Source of the DNA: Adineta vaga
Taxonomy: Eukaryota; Rotifera
Direction: 5' to 3'
Length of the DNA stretch: 64,000 nt
NCBI GenBank assembly: GCA_021613535.1
Contig: CP075495.1
Location: 9,672,001 to 9,736,000, forward strand
Shown in pieces: positions 24,063 to 37,200 of this stretch (the stretch's first letter is position 1; every line of letters starts with the position of its first letter). The notes under the pieces were generated by a model. The model made no database searches and was not told the DNA's origin. It saw only the letters and a list, made by a program, of their open reading frames with translations. The position numbers and the translations under genes are program-made.

Positions 24063-25589
24063 ATGAATAATGAAACGAACAGTCTTGCTTTATTAGCATT
24101 TGTTTATCGTGTCGAAATTATTACATTACCAATTTTAATCTTATTTGGTAGTATATGTAATATAACAACGTTTATTGTCATGCGTCGTAGACGTATGCGT
24201 GTATCATCCACTTGTTTTTATATGGCAGCACTTGCTGTTACAGATACACTTGTTCTATGGACAGGTTGTCTTAATCAATGGTTTTATATCATTCATATTC
24301 CAACTGTTGTAGCCAAATCGAATTTTACATGCAAATTACTTCCTTTTCTATTTGTTCTTTTTGCTGATGCAAGGTAGGAGAAAAGTGAAAAGTTTTTTTC
24401 CGGAGTTAACTTGTTGATTTTAGTGTTTGGATTATTGTTTGTATGTCATTCGAACGTTACTTTGCTGTTTCACATCCGTTACGAGCTTCACAAATGTGTA
24501 CAACAAAACGTGCAAAATGGGTAAATATTAAATTAGATAAAACTTAATCTTAAGTCTGAGTTCGAGAAATTCTAGTGATAATAAGTTATTTTCAGATTTG
24601 AGAAAAATTGAAAAAAGATTTTTGAAGAAATCTGTAGTTGTTCTTATCGGTTGTTGCTAACAGATTAGTTATTTACATATTAATACAGGTCATTTTTATT
24701 CTGTTTGAATAATGGTTAAACATTTATAGAGAAATAAAGGAAATCAGATTAATAAAAGAAAACTTCATGAAATACCAAAATAAAGATTTTCAAAATGTTG
24801 TTTTTGAGTTGAAGAGACAATTTGAATGACTCCGTATCTTGCTTTTTTACTGTTCGTCTGACGTCTTCTCGTCAAGAAGGATAATTGCTGACAAGTCTGA
24901 AGTATCATATTCTATTCGAAAAATGGATAGTGGGATGGTTAAGATCTCTAGAACATACAGATATTAAAATAAACTATTGAATTAGTTCATTTCAATGAAA
25001 TCAGCACTTTTGCTAACCTTTTCATTGGGTCCTTGAATATCATCATTATATTAATTAATTTCCTCAGAATATTTCTATAGATAATTGCGTTACATAGGTT
25101 TTTTCTGTCGCAAGAGGATACGGAAGTGCGCAATGCACGACGCACTTTCTTGCTATTGAAAAAGCATGGAATTCAATTCTGTTTTGACACATACTTTTCG
25201 TAGGTGATAAAAGAAGAGATTTCCTCATTGTTGAATAGAACGATAATTTTTAATTATACAAATGATAATTATATCGTTCAAATCGAGAATTTTTCTTTTC
25301 ATAATGAAGTTAAAAATTAAGAAAAAAGGAAAGAAAACGAAGAGGGTTGTCTCATTTCGGTCCTTTCTTATTTCAGTTCCAAGGCTTCTAATAACAATCA
25401 GTGTTGATTGTGTATCAGACGAAATGAGAACTTAATCATATTATGATTAATAATAAGAGAAAGAGATTGTCAACATTTTAATATACGAATGTTATGGGTA
25501 CACATAGAAAAGACAGAGAGTGACGAACGACAGACATCTTTGTTTTATAATTAATCTAGTCTCAATTGCTTTACTTCATAGACGTGATA

Positions 25590-25620
<31 letters not shown>

Positions 25621-27035
25621 CAATAAGTGCACCTAATAGATGTTTGTTGAGGGTGTGGGTTGGTGGGAACCAATTAGAATTAAAGCACAAGTTTTTTTGA
25701 CTCTTAGATGGCAGAATATATTTCATTTGATTCAATGAAAAATAATTGAAATAAGAACGGACAAACCCAACTGAGATAACTATCAATGGAATCAATTCGA
25801 ATTGCATAGAGATTAATCCAACTAAGGAATTCACCATGATTTCTTTCTTATCATTTCAAAAATAACATAATCAACGTACTTATTTTTACTGCTCAACTAT
25901 AATTTTCTCTACAAATATTCTATATTGATCAAATCTGTAATCATGAATTTTCATGTAGGTTTTATTGGTTATGTTCGTGGTATTTGCTTTAATTGATGGA
26001 CATTTTCTTCTAACATTAGAATTAGAAATAATTGATGGACATTATCGTGTGTGTCATCCGAAAACTTGGGCAAGACATTTTGTCGGCAAAATTTTTGTTT
26101 TTATTGATGCATTGAAATATTCTGCTATTCCATTTTGCATCTTACTCATATTAAGTATTATGATTATTCAACGAGTTTTTCGTGCCGAAGGTATCAGTGC
26201 TCAGTTACAAAATCTTCGTTATTTACATAATTATCGTCCGTATTCAGCGACGGCAAGTTTAAGTTGTGCAACACATACATCAGCATTAACAGTTAATCCA
26301 CTACCATCAAATACTTTGACAAGTAATACACGTGTAGGTCGTCGAGTGACATTTATGCTTTTGTCAGTTAGTATTGCATTTTGTGTCTTTTCTGCTCCTA
26401 TGTCATTAATGCAAATTGTTCAAAGTATAACGAAACCTGGCTATCACGAAACACCATTAGCGATAGGAAAAGCAATTGCTGAATTATGTCAATATATCAA
26501 TCATTCATGTAATTTTTTTCTATATGCATTAACGGGACGAGTTTTTCGTCGAGAATTCGTACGGTTATTTTTTCCAACACGTTTTGGTGGTAGAAGAGGA
26601 ATACCACTTGGTACGGGAATGAATGGTATGGGTCTTAGTGCACGTGCTGGTCTTATTCCTCAACCAGTACAGTCGTCAAGTCGTCGAGGTTCATATTATT
26701 CTGTTGATAATAATCGTTATGATGTGAATTCAAATCGATCATCTCGATATTTCGGTACTTTGTATCCTAGACATCCACATTCAACTCGAACAACACAAGG
26801 AAAATCACCATTCTTATCTTGTAATAATAGTCCATTAATGATCAATCGATTAAATTATTCAAGTATGGAAAAATCTTTACTGCGAACTTCACAAAAACCT
26901 GATGATCACAATCAAATAATAATTGACTTCTGGAATAAATTTGGTGAAAAGAAAGAATTACAAACAACAAGAGATGATTCATTGTTATCTTTAAAAGTTT
27001 TCAAATTAAACAATCGTGTACCATCAACTGTATGA
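24063..27035 (+). CDS. Rhodopsin-family GPCR 5 (peptide-receptor-like), inverted paralogue of GPCR 4
   Basis: Exons 24063-24373, 24424-24520 and 25959-27035 give 494 residues. TM1 is PILILFGSICNITTFIVM and TM2 is FYMAALAVTDTLVLWTGCLN. Intron 1 (50 bp) splits a Ser codon just before VWIIVCMSFERYFAVSHPLR, so ERY and the P-L loop motif are canonical. Intron 2 is 1,438 bp, much longer than other introns here, and falls between TM3/ICL2 and TM4 (TTKRAKW, then VLLVMFVVFALID). TM6 holds AFCVFSAPMSLMQ and TM7 reads YINHSCNFFLYALTGRVFRREF. The tail of about 160 residues is rich in Arg, Ser and Gly. GPCR 4 shares the intron 1 position and phase, the ER-Y region and TM7, which supports common origin. 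GPCR 4 lacks intron 2 and has a TM7 intron absent here. Confidence 0.88.
25594..25620. repeat. (TA)n microsatellite inside GPCR 5 intron 2
   Basis: About 13 TA units in the long second intron. Apart from this the intron is AT-rich, with no recognised gene. Confidence 0.85.
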
Positions 27036-27271
27036 TATAAATCCGACGAAATAACTCTACTAATTCAATTCTTTTTTGTTAGAAAATCTTGTTGTTATGA
27101 AATGAACTATTTGACTAAGAGAAAACTAATTTTAATAGAAATTATTTTTACTAAATGACATTTAAGAATAACTTCGATTATATTTCAGAAAAAAAATTCG
27201 TCATAGAAAATAATCGTGAATAGAAAAATATAACTGGTTTATTCTCTTCATCAATCTTTATAGAAATGTTT

Positions 27272-28522
27272 TCAAACAAGTGTTTGAAAAGGTGAATATT
27301 CATTTCGTGGCATATTAGTTGTTACAGAAGTTGATGTTTCTGAATTATAATATGGATGTTCTAAAACATACGAATTATATTTCAAGTGTTTTCTTTTTTC
27401 ATTTACTACATATATTCTTTATGGTACATACTAGTTGTGATTCGATTTCTTGGTGGAAGTTGTGGGGGTTGACAACTATACTGTTGTTGTAATGGAATAC
27501 ATGTTGTAGGTATTGATTCTAAGAAACAAAGAAGATTAGATCAATGAGAAAAACAATAGTGATAAATTCTCACGATTCAAATGTTGTACACTTTGTTTAA
27601 CAGACATACGTTGTTGATGAGATGTATCTGTCACTGCCATACTTTCATTCCATTGTAAATAGCATGAGCGAGCGTCCATTAGTGATTCAAAACGGAAACG
27701 TATAAAACCTTGAATAGGTGCACGTGAACCTAATTCGAATTCAATCGTACTATCATCAACGAAACGCATTGTACGAATAGTTGATCGTGCAAATGTATAT
27801 TGTTTATCCTGATGTTGTTCAAGGACTAATTTATCGGCATCGAATACTAATACACATTCATTTGTTGATAATGATAAAATTTCTTGAGTTGCTAAATCAG
27901 CAAATCGTACATGATATTTACGAGCTAAAAGTTCACAAAGATCAAATGTTTCGTCAGTATTGTAATCAAAAATTTCTATGTTTACCATTGACAGATTCGT
28001 AGAGCATATTGACAGTAGTGTTATCATCTGAAGGCTTTTTATCTGTCAAACTGCATGCAGAATTGTAAACATCATCGAGAAGACTTTTCCATTGATTATA
28101 ATCATAGATTTCATCAAAACCAAGTCGATGTTTTCTTCCATCGATTTTAAGTATAATAATATCTTTCGGTTCTTTTCGACTAATTCTTCCATGTAGACAT
28201 GTTAAAGAATCGAGTCGTTCTAAATCAATGATTTTTCCATTTGGTTCATTAAGATTATTTTTTGAATGTAATTCAAGTTGATTTTGATGTTGACTATTAG
28301 CATCAATAAATGATGAAAATATACAATCATATTCAGTCCACTTATCCTTGATGATTTTTATAAAGTAACGATAAAAAGAAGAGAAAAGATTTCGATAATG
28401 AAAAATTTTAAAAGTCATTTTACCCATGTAAATGTTCCGTGTTTTGAATATTTTAGTTGACAACGTTGTCGAATATTTCGATGTGTTGATATCATACGAT
28501 TGTCGAAAGTGACGTCACTCAT
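27272..28522 (-). CDS. Docking-protein (DOK)-like adaptor: PH domain plus IRS/PTB domain
   Basis: Five exons on the minus strand (28424-28522, 27986-28346, 27574-27924, 27432-27518, 27272-27360) give 328 residues in frame. Residues 14-135 look like a PH domain: CQLKYSKHGTFTW near the start, and a C-terminal helix with the near-invariant Trp in DYNQWKSLLDDVYNSA. Residues ~155-255 look like an IRS-type PTB domain: YHVRFADLATQEILSL, ECVLVFDADKLVLE, YTFARSTIRTMRF and FRFESLMDARSCYLQW, in the order seen in DOK proteins. The tail carries the proline motif QPPQLPPRN and tyrosines in PYYNSE and NEYSPF, suited to SH2/SH3 partners. DOK proteins bind phosphorylated receptor tyrosine kinases under the membrane and damp or relay their signals. 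The 61-bp intron 2 could instead be read partly as coding, so the PH-PTB junction is less sure. I infer the family from pattern only. Confidence 0.55.
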
Positions 28523-29283
28523 TTGAAAATTTCAAAAAGGTAAAAGAATGAAAATCTAACTCAAAACTTCTATTATAAAACTGAATGAAAAATGTCTATA
28601 AAACGATAAGCAAACGAAAGGTAAATATTATGGCATGCTGGATTTTATATATATATATATATATAGAGAGAGAGACGATCATATATGTTTCTTATTTACC
28701 TGTATATACCATCTATGACAAAAAATCTTTTCGGGTTCTTTTTTTGTATTTATATATGAAATTTGTCTAAAATAAATAACTTCTAAGACGAATTAATTAT
28801 TTTAAATAATATTTTATTACTTTTGACGAAAATTTGTTTCTTATACATGCATCATTGAATTCTTTCATATCGTCGATATACGTTATGTATTCTTATTTTC
28901 TTTGATCAAATTCATATACATATACACCTACTTAAAATCAAGTTGATATAACTCATTCATTGAATATGAATTCAGGCAAATAAATACGTTCAATATTATT
29001 ATACAGATGATTAAATCAATAAGTGTAGATTGATATTATTGTTAGAAAGAAAAGAAAAACCTTGAAATGCAAGAATAACAAAAAAAAATTTCATTTTGAT
29101 ATACGATCGTTAACTTCGATATTTCGCGCCCTATTGTATAATCTATAAATATAAAGTGAATATGACAGGAAAAAAAACAATCAATTGTTTGTAGAACTTT
29201 TTTCATTGATATTCTTATCATTTTCGTCATGTATTCATCTGTCATTGAAAATTATAAATTTCTATTCGTACGAATATTCATTC
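28523..29283. other. Divergent spacer between DOK-like gene and membrane-protein gene
   Basis: 761 bp of AT-rich DNA that probably contains both promoters. It includes a compound (TA)n(GA)n repeat at 28646-28675. An in-frame reading upstream of the chosen ATG at 29284 extends back to 29185 without an ATG, so a further 5' exon of the plus-strand gene is possible. Confidence 0.4.
28646..28675. repeat. Compound (TA)n(GA)n microsatellite
   Basis: About ten TA units directly followed by five GA units, 120-150 bp upstream of the DOK-like start. Confidence 0.8.
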
Positions 29284-30992
29284 ATGTGTAATGGACAAGA
29301 ATTTTCAATAAGATCATCTTCATTTAATAAACAAACGAATTTACAAACTAATCGAATATTTATATCAACGAAATCGAATAGAATTTTTCAAAAGAAAACA
29401 ATCGATTCTGTAAGTAGAGTTTCTTCATATGTCGACACAAAGAAAATAACAACAATCACACAGTTGTTTTAATAGACGATTTATTATTTATGAAACAATC
29501 TCTATGTTCAGTAGTACCTCTCCTTAGATTGATCATATTCTATCAACATCAGAAAAAACTCTTCTTCATACAAAACGGATGCAATCATCAAATATTGCGT
29601 CATTATCCGGTAAACAGCAATTAGGAAATCAAGAATCAACAAATACCGTAAGTAGAATTAAAAATGATTTGACATTAAATTCTGTTTAAGGATTGCATTT
29701 TCGATCAAGTCTATTTCATCATATCATTTTTCTCAAGAACTTTTTCTTTTATGATTTAATCCGATGAAAAAATGCTTTTCTAATCTGACAGTACCGAAAA
29801 ATGACATTATTAATCATTTTAAAAGAAAAATTCTAACACTCATTTCTTTCCTTCTTCGGACAAGATTGAAAATTTGTTAATAAATTTTCGTTTATCGATA
29901 GTGTAAACTACACATTATGATTAATCCTGCTGATCATACATCTGTAAAAACATCAGCTTATCTTTTCTCTAACAAATATGATAAATAGCATTAAGTAAAT
30001 CATTAATACGATTCGTAGACATTGAATCATGAACAATATCTTTCATCATCATCATCATCGTCATCGTCATCGTCAGCAGCAGCAGTACGATTGAACAATG
30101 AACATCAGTCATTGTCGACATCAATTTTAACTAAGCATATCTTTCGTAATAGAAATCAAACTGTTACTCATTCTTCTCATCAACAAATTGAGCAACCATT
30201 GTTATCATCATCATCATCATCTTCTCTTCTTTCACAACTGATTCCAGATTCTATTATTAATGGCAAACAGGCAACAAATAGAATTTTTAATGAAAGAAAT
30301 TCGACACCTTATTCATACCTTTCAAAACGTATTATTTTAACACCTGTAATAATTCAAATTGAGAAATGAAGAGAAGAATGTTTTCTTGTGTTTTTATTAA
30401 GATATATTTTTCATCAAGAAAAACTTCTGAATTAAAAACTAATAATGAAGAAAAATCAATCAATCGTACTGGACAATACTATCAAATTGCGAGTCTTTTC
30501 ACTTCAACAAGCACATTTCTTATGCATCAAAATGAAGTTATTGCTCATGCAACTGCTTCTGACCCGTTTCTTTCAGACACTATTTTCATTATTATAATTG
30601 CAACTCTTACAATTCTTATTCTTCTCTTTTGTTTCGGTCTCTTTTGTCTTTGTCGTCGTACGACAAAACGTAATATATCGCCTTCATTCGATGGTGGTAC
30701 CTATTCAGGATTATATGGTCAATCATTTGTTGTACCAATGGATGATAATCAACAAGAATTTTCTCCCTATGAACATGATGTTTCTCCTTCGCCGATCAAT
30801 CATCCATCGGTGTTGAATGATCGAATAGTTTTGCCACAAACAGTTGCTTTACATCATACAGCTAAACAAAAAGCTCATATAAGTCAAAACAAATTGAAAA
30901 AGAAACGTGCTGGTTTTTGTTGTTGTAATTCCAATCGAACACCATCAACCGTTGTCAATACACAAACTCGAATAAAAAGAAATCAAATATAA
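29284..30992 (+). CDS. Single-pass membrane protein of unknown function
   Basis: Four exons, 29284-29409, 29528-29647, 30019-30345 and 30402-30992, are joined by GT..AG introns that all fall between codons. They give 387 residues. I do not recognise the family. The first ~210 residues are polar and Ser/Asn/Gln-rich, with two long serine runs and a short Ala run. One strong membrane segment follows (TIFIIIIATLTILILLFCFG), then a cysteine- and Arg-rich juxtamembrane stretch (LFCLCRRTTKR). The cytoplasmic tail of ~140 residues has Tyr/Pro motifs (SGLYGQSF, SPYEHDVSPSPINHP) and a basic, Cys-rich end (KKKRAGFCCC). No N-terminal signal peptide is seen with the chosen start, so either the protein is type III or a first exon is missing. 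The intron at 30346-30401 removes an in-frame stop. Structure is well supported, function is not. Confidence 0.6.
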
Positions 30993-33900
30993 ATCATTTA
31001 ACGATTATGTACTTTTCTTTCCTATAAAAATCACGAGTAGAAGGGAAAAAAACTAATAAATCCAACTTTAGCCTTTTTTTCTTCTTCAAAGAATATTTAC
31101 TGTATGCGTTTAATTTTTAACTATCTGTGTTTTTCTTTTTCTTTTTTTTCTCTATTGTTTTGTCACATGTCAATCGATTTTGATTAAGCTATCTGACATA
31201 TGTGACCGTTAAACATCCGTTCGACCCCTTCTCATATTAAACGAGACAAAGAAGCAGAAAAAAACTCATATTTTACGCCAGACTTCTTTTCTCTCTTTTC
31301 ATCAAACAATAAGATGACCTTGTTCACTGTAAAAATGATGAGTACATATGTGTAACAGTAAAAATAAGTACCACTTGTTGTTGTAGTTGTACAAAGATCA
31401 TTTGTATTTTTTAATTCAAATAAATAAACAATCAAGAAAGAATTGCTCATAGTACGGTACATTTATTCTCTCTCTTTCTCGTTTTCCTTGAATTGATTGA
31501 CAATATATATGATAGGGGGTGAGGATGGTGGCCATCTGCTGGCTTCTCCTTACTTAGTTATTCGATTCTTTCTCTTTTCTCTTTGGTGCAAAATGTCAAT
31601 TGAGCGGTCACAAATATACAAGCTAATGTCAGATAGATCCGTTCACAATCGATCATCACTCAGCATGCAACTTGGACCAAAAATCGATATATACATACAA
31701 GATCAGGTGTCTTTCTCTTATTTCTTCTGAAGAAAACTGCGTGATTCCTAAGGGAAATGACAAAAGTTGGAGACATTATCCTTTTTCCTGCTAACTCTCA
31801 CTCTTCGCTCACTCGCGCATACATTCACTCACACATGTTACTTTAATCAACGACATGCACGCATATAGCCTTGACCGAAAACAATCTTCACGGCATGTCG
31901 AATGATTTCTAACGATTGTCCACTGGTCATCATAAGCAATCACTTTATTCTAATCGACTTTTTTTTATCACGCTGTCTATTATCACATCACCTGCCCATC
32001 TATGTACATATGTCGGAAGAATTCCAACTGTGATATTAAATGTGTTGATCATCACCTATTGGAAAAATTTCTTTCACACAAACTAATAATAATAATAATA
32101 ATATTAGTTCCGACTAACAGAAGTATATAGAATGCATATACCTATGCGTAATCTCTGAATCGAGATGCACTTGTTCATTCATTGTAGCGCTTGTTCGCTC
32201 GTGCGCAAGTGCCTTGCGTAATCGTATCATCATCGAACCCAAATAAATATCCTTGATAATACAGGCACGCGCATAGGGTTCGTAAAACGAAGTTACAAAG
32301 GCGGTCGGATGTACACACCGTTGAGGATTATAAAGCAATACTTGCCAACTATCATCATACTAAAACTTATTACTATTACATCATAAACTTCCATATGTTA
32401 CTTCAACGGTAAACGTACGTATCTTATTCTTCTTTTTTTTCTCAGTCGCTCTTCTTTTACTATCATATCATGAAATTGACCCTCGACCGAGCAACTTCGC
32501 TCTCTCTCTCTCTCCCTTAGCGTACTTTTTTTCTGCTGATGGTGATGAGCGATAAAAGCGGAGAAGAAGAAGAAGAAGAAGAAAGAAGTGGTTAGTTGAG
32601 TGCTTATTTAGTTGTTCAATTGAGAAGCCCGTATTCTTAATGGAATTCGTCAAGAAGAATGAGACTAGTGAATGAAATTAAACGTGCACAAATTTTGTTT
32701 TGTTGTATTAGACTTTTGAATGAACTCGAAAAAAGAGTAAGAAAAGGTTTCATGAAACATGAATAAACAACAAAACGAAAGAAAATATTTTTTATTTTCA
32801 ATATTCAAATGAAATTCTGTTATAATTCAAATTACACAAATGGAAAAGGTGATACCATATCAACAAACGAATTTTTCTTCATTCAAACTATTTCTATAAG
32901 AGAAAATCTTTCACAGTACGCCGATATTGACTGTAAATATATGTCGAGATTTTCACACTAATTTAATCACTGAACAGGTGGTAAATATGACACATACGTT
33001 TTCTCCCTCAGAGATGTGTGTGACTAAAAAAAGAAATTATCTCACATCTTGTTCAACTTGTTTATATGTGATAGAAATAGATAAGACATGTTGTTAGATT
33101 TCGTTATCAATTATTCCTTATTCTTTGAGATATTCATATGCTTATGTATGTATGTATATATCATCTATTATACTAGTCAATCAATAAAACGCTTGTATTA
33201 CGAGAATATGTATATAGTATAAAAGAATCGTTGTGCTTGCATGCTTTTGTTTTATAGGTAAACAATACAAATAGCAGACGTAGAATTTCTCATGTTCAAT
33301 AGTGTCTGAACAATCGCGATTGAGAAGGAGAAGAAATACGAAACGATGGCGTGTGACGCGACAAACACATACCGATAAAGATGTCTCGTCCAGCCTCTGT
33401 TCAATGGATCAAGGTGACCCATCCAAATAGGACGAAGGTAGCAATTTGTTCGACACGCGTCTTATTAGATAGTGCATGCATCTATTACACGTAGACACAT
33501 GCAAACGACTAGTAATAAGATAGGAGATGCTCACGTCGACGCTCGTCCATCATCATCATAATCATTGGTCTATGCATGTCTGTTCTCAACAACAATCGAA
33601 CATCATGTGTCTGTTCAGCAATGTTCGCATGGATATACAAAAAGAAAACAGAAGAAGAAGAAGAAAAATCTTGATTTCGTGATTTGAAAAGAAGTTTATT
33701 CATCTCAATGCTGAGTTCTTTCATTTTTCGATTGAACTAGATGTTTGCCAAGATATGATTTGTGCTCCTAATTAGCTCATTGACACATACCCTAAGCATT
33801 TTTTTCTTTGTCGCTCTCCTTCTTTCGCTTTACTTGTTTCATACATTCCGACTAGAGAGAACGAGAGAGACAGAGTAGAAAAAAAGAAGAAAGAATAGAA

Positions 33901-34201
33901 GTTGAACAAAACGGGCGACGCTAGCGAACTAGTCGTCGATGTATTTTTTTTCCTCTTCGCTTCGTTCTCTCGCTCTCCCTCTCTCTTTCTCTGTCTTTCT
34001 TGCAAACGAACGATTGTCCAGTTCATCGCCGGTTTAATATACACACATCTTTTCCTTTCTTATTGGAATACATACGAATGTATTTATGTATATGTCATAA
34101 AAAATTTGCCAAATGACATTTGATTTTCGTTTTTTTACTCTTCGCATTTCAGATTTCTATTTGTTTAAAAACTTTTTGAATTCATTTTTATCTTCCTATG
34201 T
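30993..34201. other. 3.2 kb spacer upstream of the giant cadherin
   Basis: I see no gene. There is a (TAA)n repeat near 32084-32103, GAA-rich runs at 32563-32585 and 33652-33664, and dense T/C tracts near 33940-34000 just before the cadherin start. Several short open frames (31232-31462, 32114-32338, 33509-33724, 33772-34044) are low-complexity products of these tracts. The stretch is a candidate for the regulatory region of the cadherin gene. Confidence 0.4.
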
Positions 34202-37200
34202 ATGTCTTCATTACAAATCTCCATTCTTTGTATTTTATTGACAATTATATTTGCCGATAATAAAACACTTTATTTTACCGCATCAAATTATGAATTATGG
34301 TGTCAAGAAAATATTTTATCAAACTCATTCTTTCTCTATTCAAATCGAATACCAATTGGAATCTATCGAACATCGAATATTAAAGCCGTTAGTTATCATT
34401 TGATTGATGATAGTAATAATGGCTTATTCGAAGTAAAAAGCAAACGTTTAGCAGATTTTTATTTTCTTATTATCAATATAACACGACCATTCGATATTAA
34501 TCGAGAATATCAAGATGTTTATACACTACGTATTCAAGCAAATATTGTTACGACACAAGAAAATCAAAGTGAACAAACAGAAGTAAGAGTTTTATGTTAT
34601 CGAAGTTATAAAACTGCTCTCTCTCTCTTCTCTCGTCAATAGGTTCGTCTTCGTGTTGCTGACTCGAATGATAATGATGGCGTATTTGATATGGATGTCT
34701 ATGAACAAAATTTTACTCAATCAATTGAAAATGACCAACCAATTTTACGAATTCATGCAAGTGATGCAGATGAAATTCAACATGCTCAAATATTTTATGA
34801 ATTAGCATTACCATTAAATGAAACATTTTCTCTTCATCCCTTTACAGGTGATTTATATTTAAATATACGAGAAAATTTCCAACCGCACTATGAATTCGAT
34901 ATTTATGCATATGATCGTTATCAAAAACGTCTCGTCGATAATAATATAAAAACGAAAGCACGTGTTAAATTAAATTTCCATATTCCCGAAAAAACATCTC
35001 AAACAATTCAAACTATATTCAATGAAACAATTGAATATTATGAAATCATATCTTCTCATGAAATCAATATTTCCGAAAGGAAATCATATCATCGATTAAA
35101 TCTTCATCAACCAATCATAACAATTAATATAAAACCAAATGAGAATTTTTTCGAAATATTTCTTTTGAAAAATTCCTCGAGCAATGTCAAGAATTTATTT
35201 CTTGATAACAATCATTTTTATTTCAATAAATATTCAATTGAAGAATATAATCTTCAATTTTTCATTTGTTTTAATCGATATCAACGACAATGTCAATATG
35301 GAAATTATCATTTCATCCCACAAATTGATTTTAATGAATATAATTTTCATTTTAAAACTCTGAAAATAATTTCTCTTGACGAAAATTTACCTGTCGATTC
35401 ATTTATAACACAAATCGAACTTGAATATGAACATCTTTATGAAGATCAATCGTTATCGATTAATTATAAATTATTAAATGATGACAAATATCTTCAATTT
35501 TATCTCGATTCCAAAACAGGTATTTTACGTGTTGCTGAACGTTTAAAATATCAAAATTATACATTGGATATTCAAGCAAATATTCAATTATTCAATCGAC
35601 GATATTCAATTGAAACAAGTCTACAAATTCATATTCGAGAAATCAATAAATATCGACCTAATTTTCAAAATAACACACCAATTGAATTAGTACAATTACC
35701 ATATCAATTTCAAGCATGGGATATGGATGAAAATAAACAAACAAATGGACGAATAACATATCGTTTATTAAATTGTCCAAGATCTTGTCCATTTATATTG
35801 GATCCAAATAATGGAACATTAATGTTTGAAAACAAAAATTCATTTAATCGAGATAAAATTTATAATTTACAAATTCTCGTTTTTGATTGGGGTGAACCGA
35901 TTAGTTTAGAAAATCGAATTGATATACGTTTAGATCTTTCATCCAGAATAAATCGAAGAGATTTAGGACGAACAAGAGCATATTCAAGACGATGGAGAAA
36001 GAAAACAACATTAAATTTATTTACAACAACAATCAATACAATAGTTTCAGAACAAAAGTAAGTTGAAAAATCTCATTCTGATATTTTTTTCAAGTATCTG
36101 TTTATTAAAACAATATATACTTTTGAAATGCCCTCCAGTTACAAACTTCTTCTCTACATTAATTGAACTATGTTTTTAACCTACTTTGTTTTAGTCTTTC
36201 AACAACAAAGTTACCAATAAATACTGATACAGTTTATTTAAATATTGGTTTTCGAAAGAATATTAGTACATATTATCTTTCTGAAGATGCGAATATCAAT
36301 ACAATTATTGATCGATTAAATATTGAATCAAATTCATTTCCATTGAATATAAATGATGAGAAAGATAACTTGTTTTTCTATACAATCAATGATACGACAG
36401 TACCGTTTATTATCGATCAAAACACGAAACTATTGAAATTAATCAATCGAATTGATCGTGAAAAACAAGACCGGTATGTTTTTGAAATTGAATTAAAATT
36501 TAAATCGATCTATTCAATGAAATTATATGAACTTTATCATTGTCAAAAGAAAAATACTTCATTAATCAATTTCGACTATACAAAGATATTTTATCAAAAA
36601 ATCTTAATTATTATTCATATAACTGATGTTAATGATAATATACCAACATGTTCATTATTTCATACGAAGATTCATTTAAATGAAAATGAAATACACAAAA
36701 ATCTTATACAAATTCAAGCATATGATCCGGATTTAGGTAAGAAATCGGCGATTTTTTTTCTTCAATTGAACAGTATTTTGAGGGTTTTTTTTCTTTCTCT
36801 CGAATAGGTGAAAATGGAACAATTCATTATTCATTATTGAATTATAATCAATATTTTTCAATTCATTCATTAACAGGACAAATTGATTGTATAAAATCGA
36901 TTGATTTCGAAGAATATTCATCGATTGAGTTATATATCATTGCATCTGATCAAGGTTTTCCAATACAATTACAAACTATATGTACAACTATTCATATTCG
37001 AATAAATGATACAAATGATAATATTCCACAATTTTCATCAGATAATTACATGTTCGAACTTTTTTCTGATATGCCACGTTATTCAATTTTTGGACAAATC
37101 TATGCTACTGATTCTGATAAAAATAATCAATTGATCTATTCACTTAGTCCCAATCCATATGTAACAATTCATAAAAATACAGGTTATCTTCGTTTAAAAC

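Noticed and set aside
25640-25670. GGGTGTGGGTTGGTGGG stretch resembling the bdelloid telomere unit TGTGGG
   Set aside because: Only one or two imperfect units, not a tandem array; the same is true near 1934.
27925-27985. Reading the 61-bp DOK-like intron 2 as coding
   Set aside because: It needs a frame change at its left end, while GT..AG splicing keeps the frame and fits the PTB start.
33772-34123. Overlapping sense and antisense frames before the cadherin
   Set aside because: Both are products of one T/C-rich tract and read as low-complexity Arg/Glu or Ser/Phe sequence.
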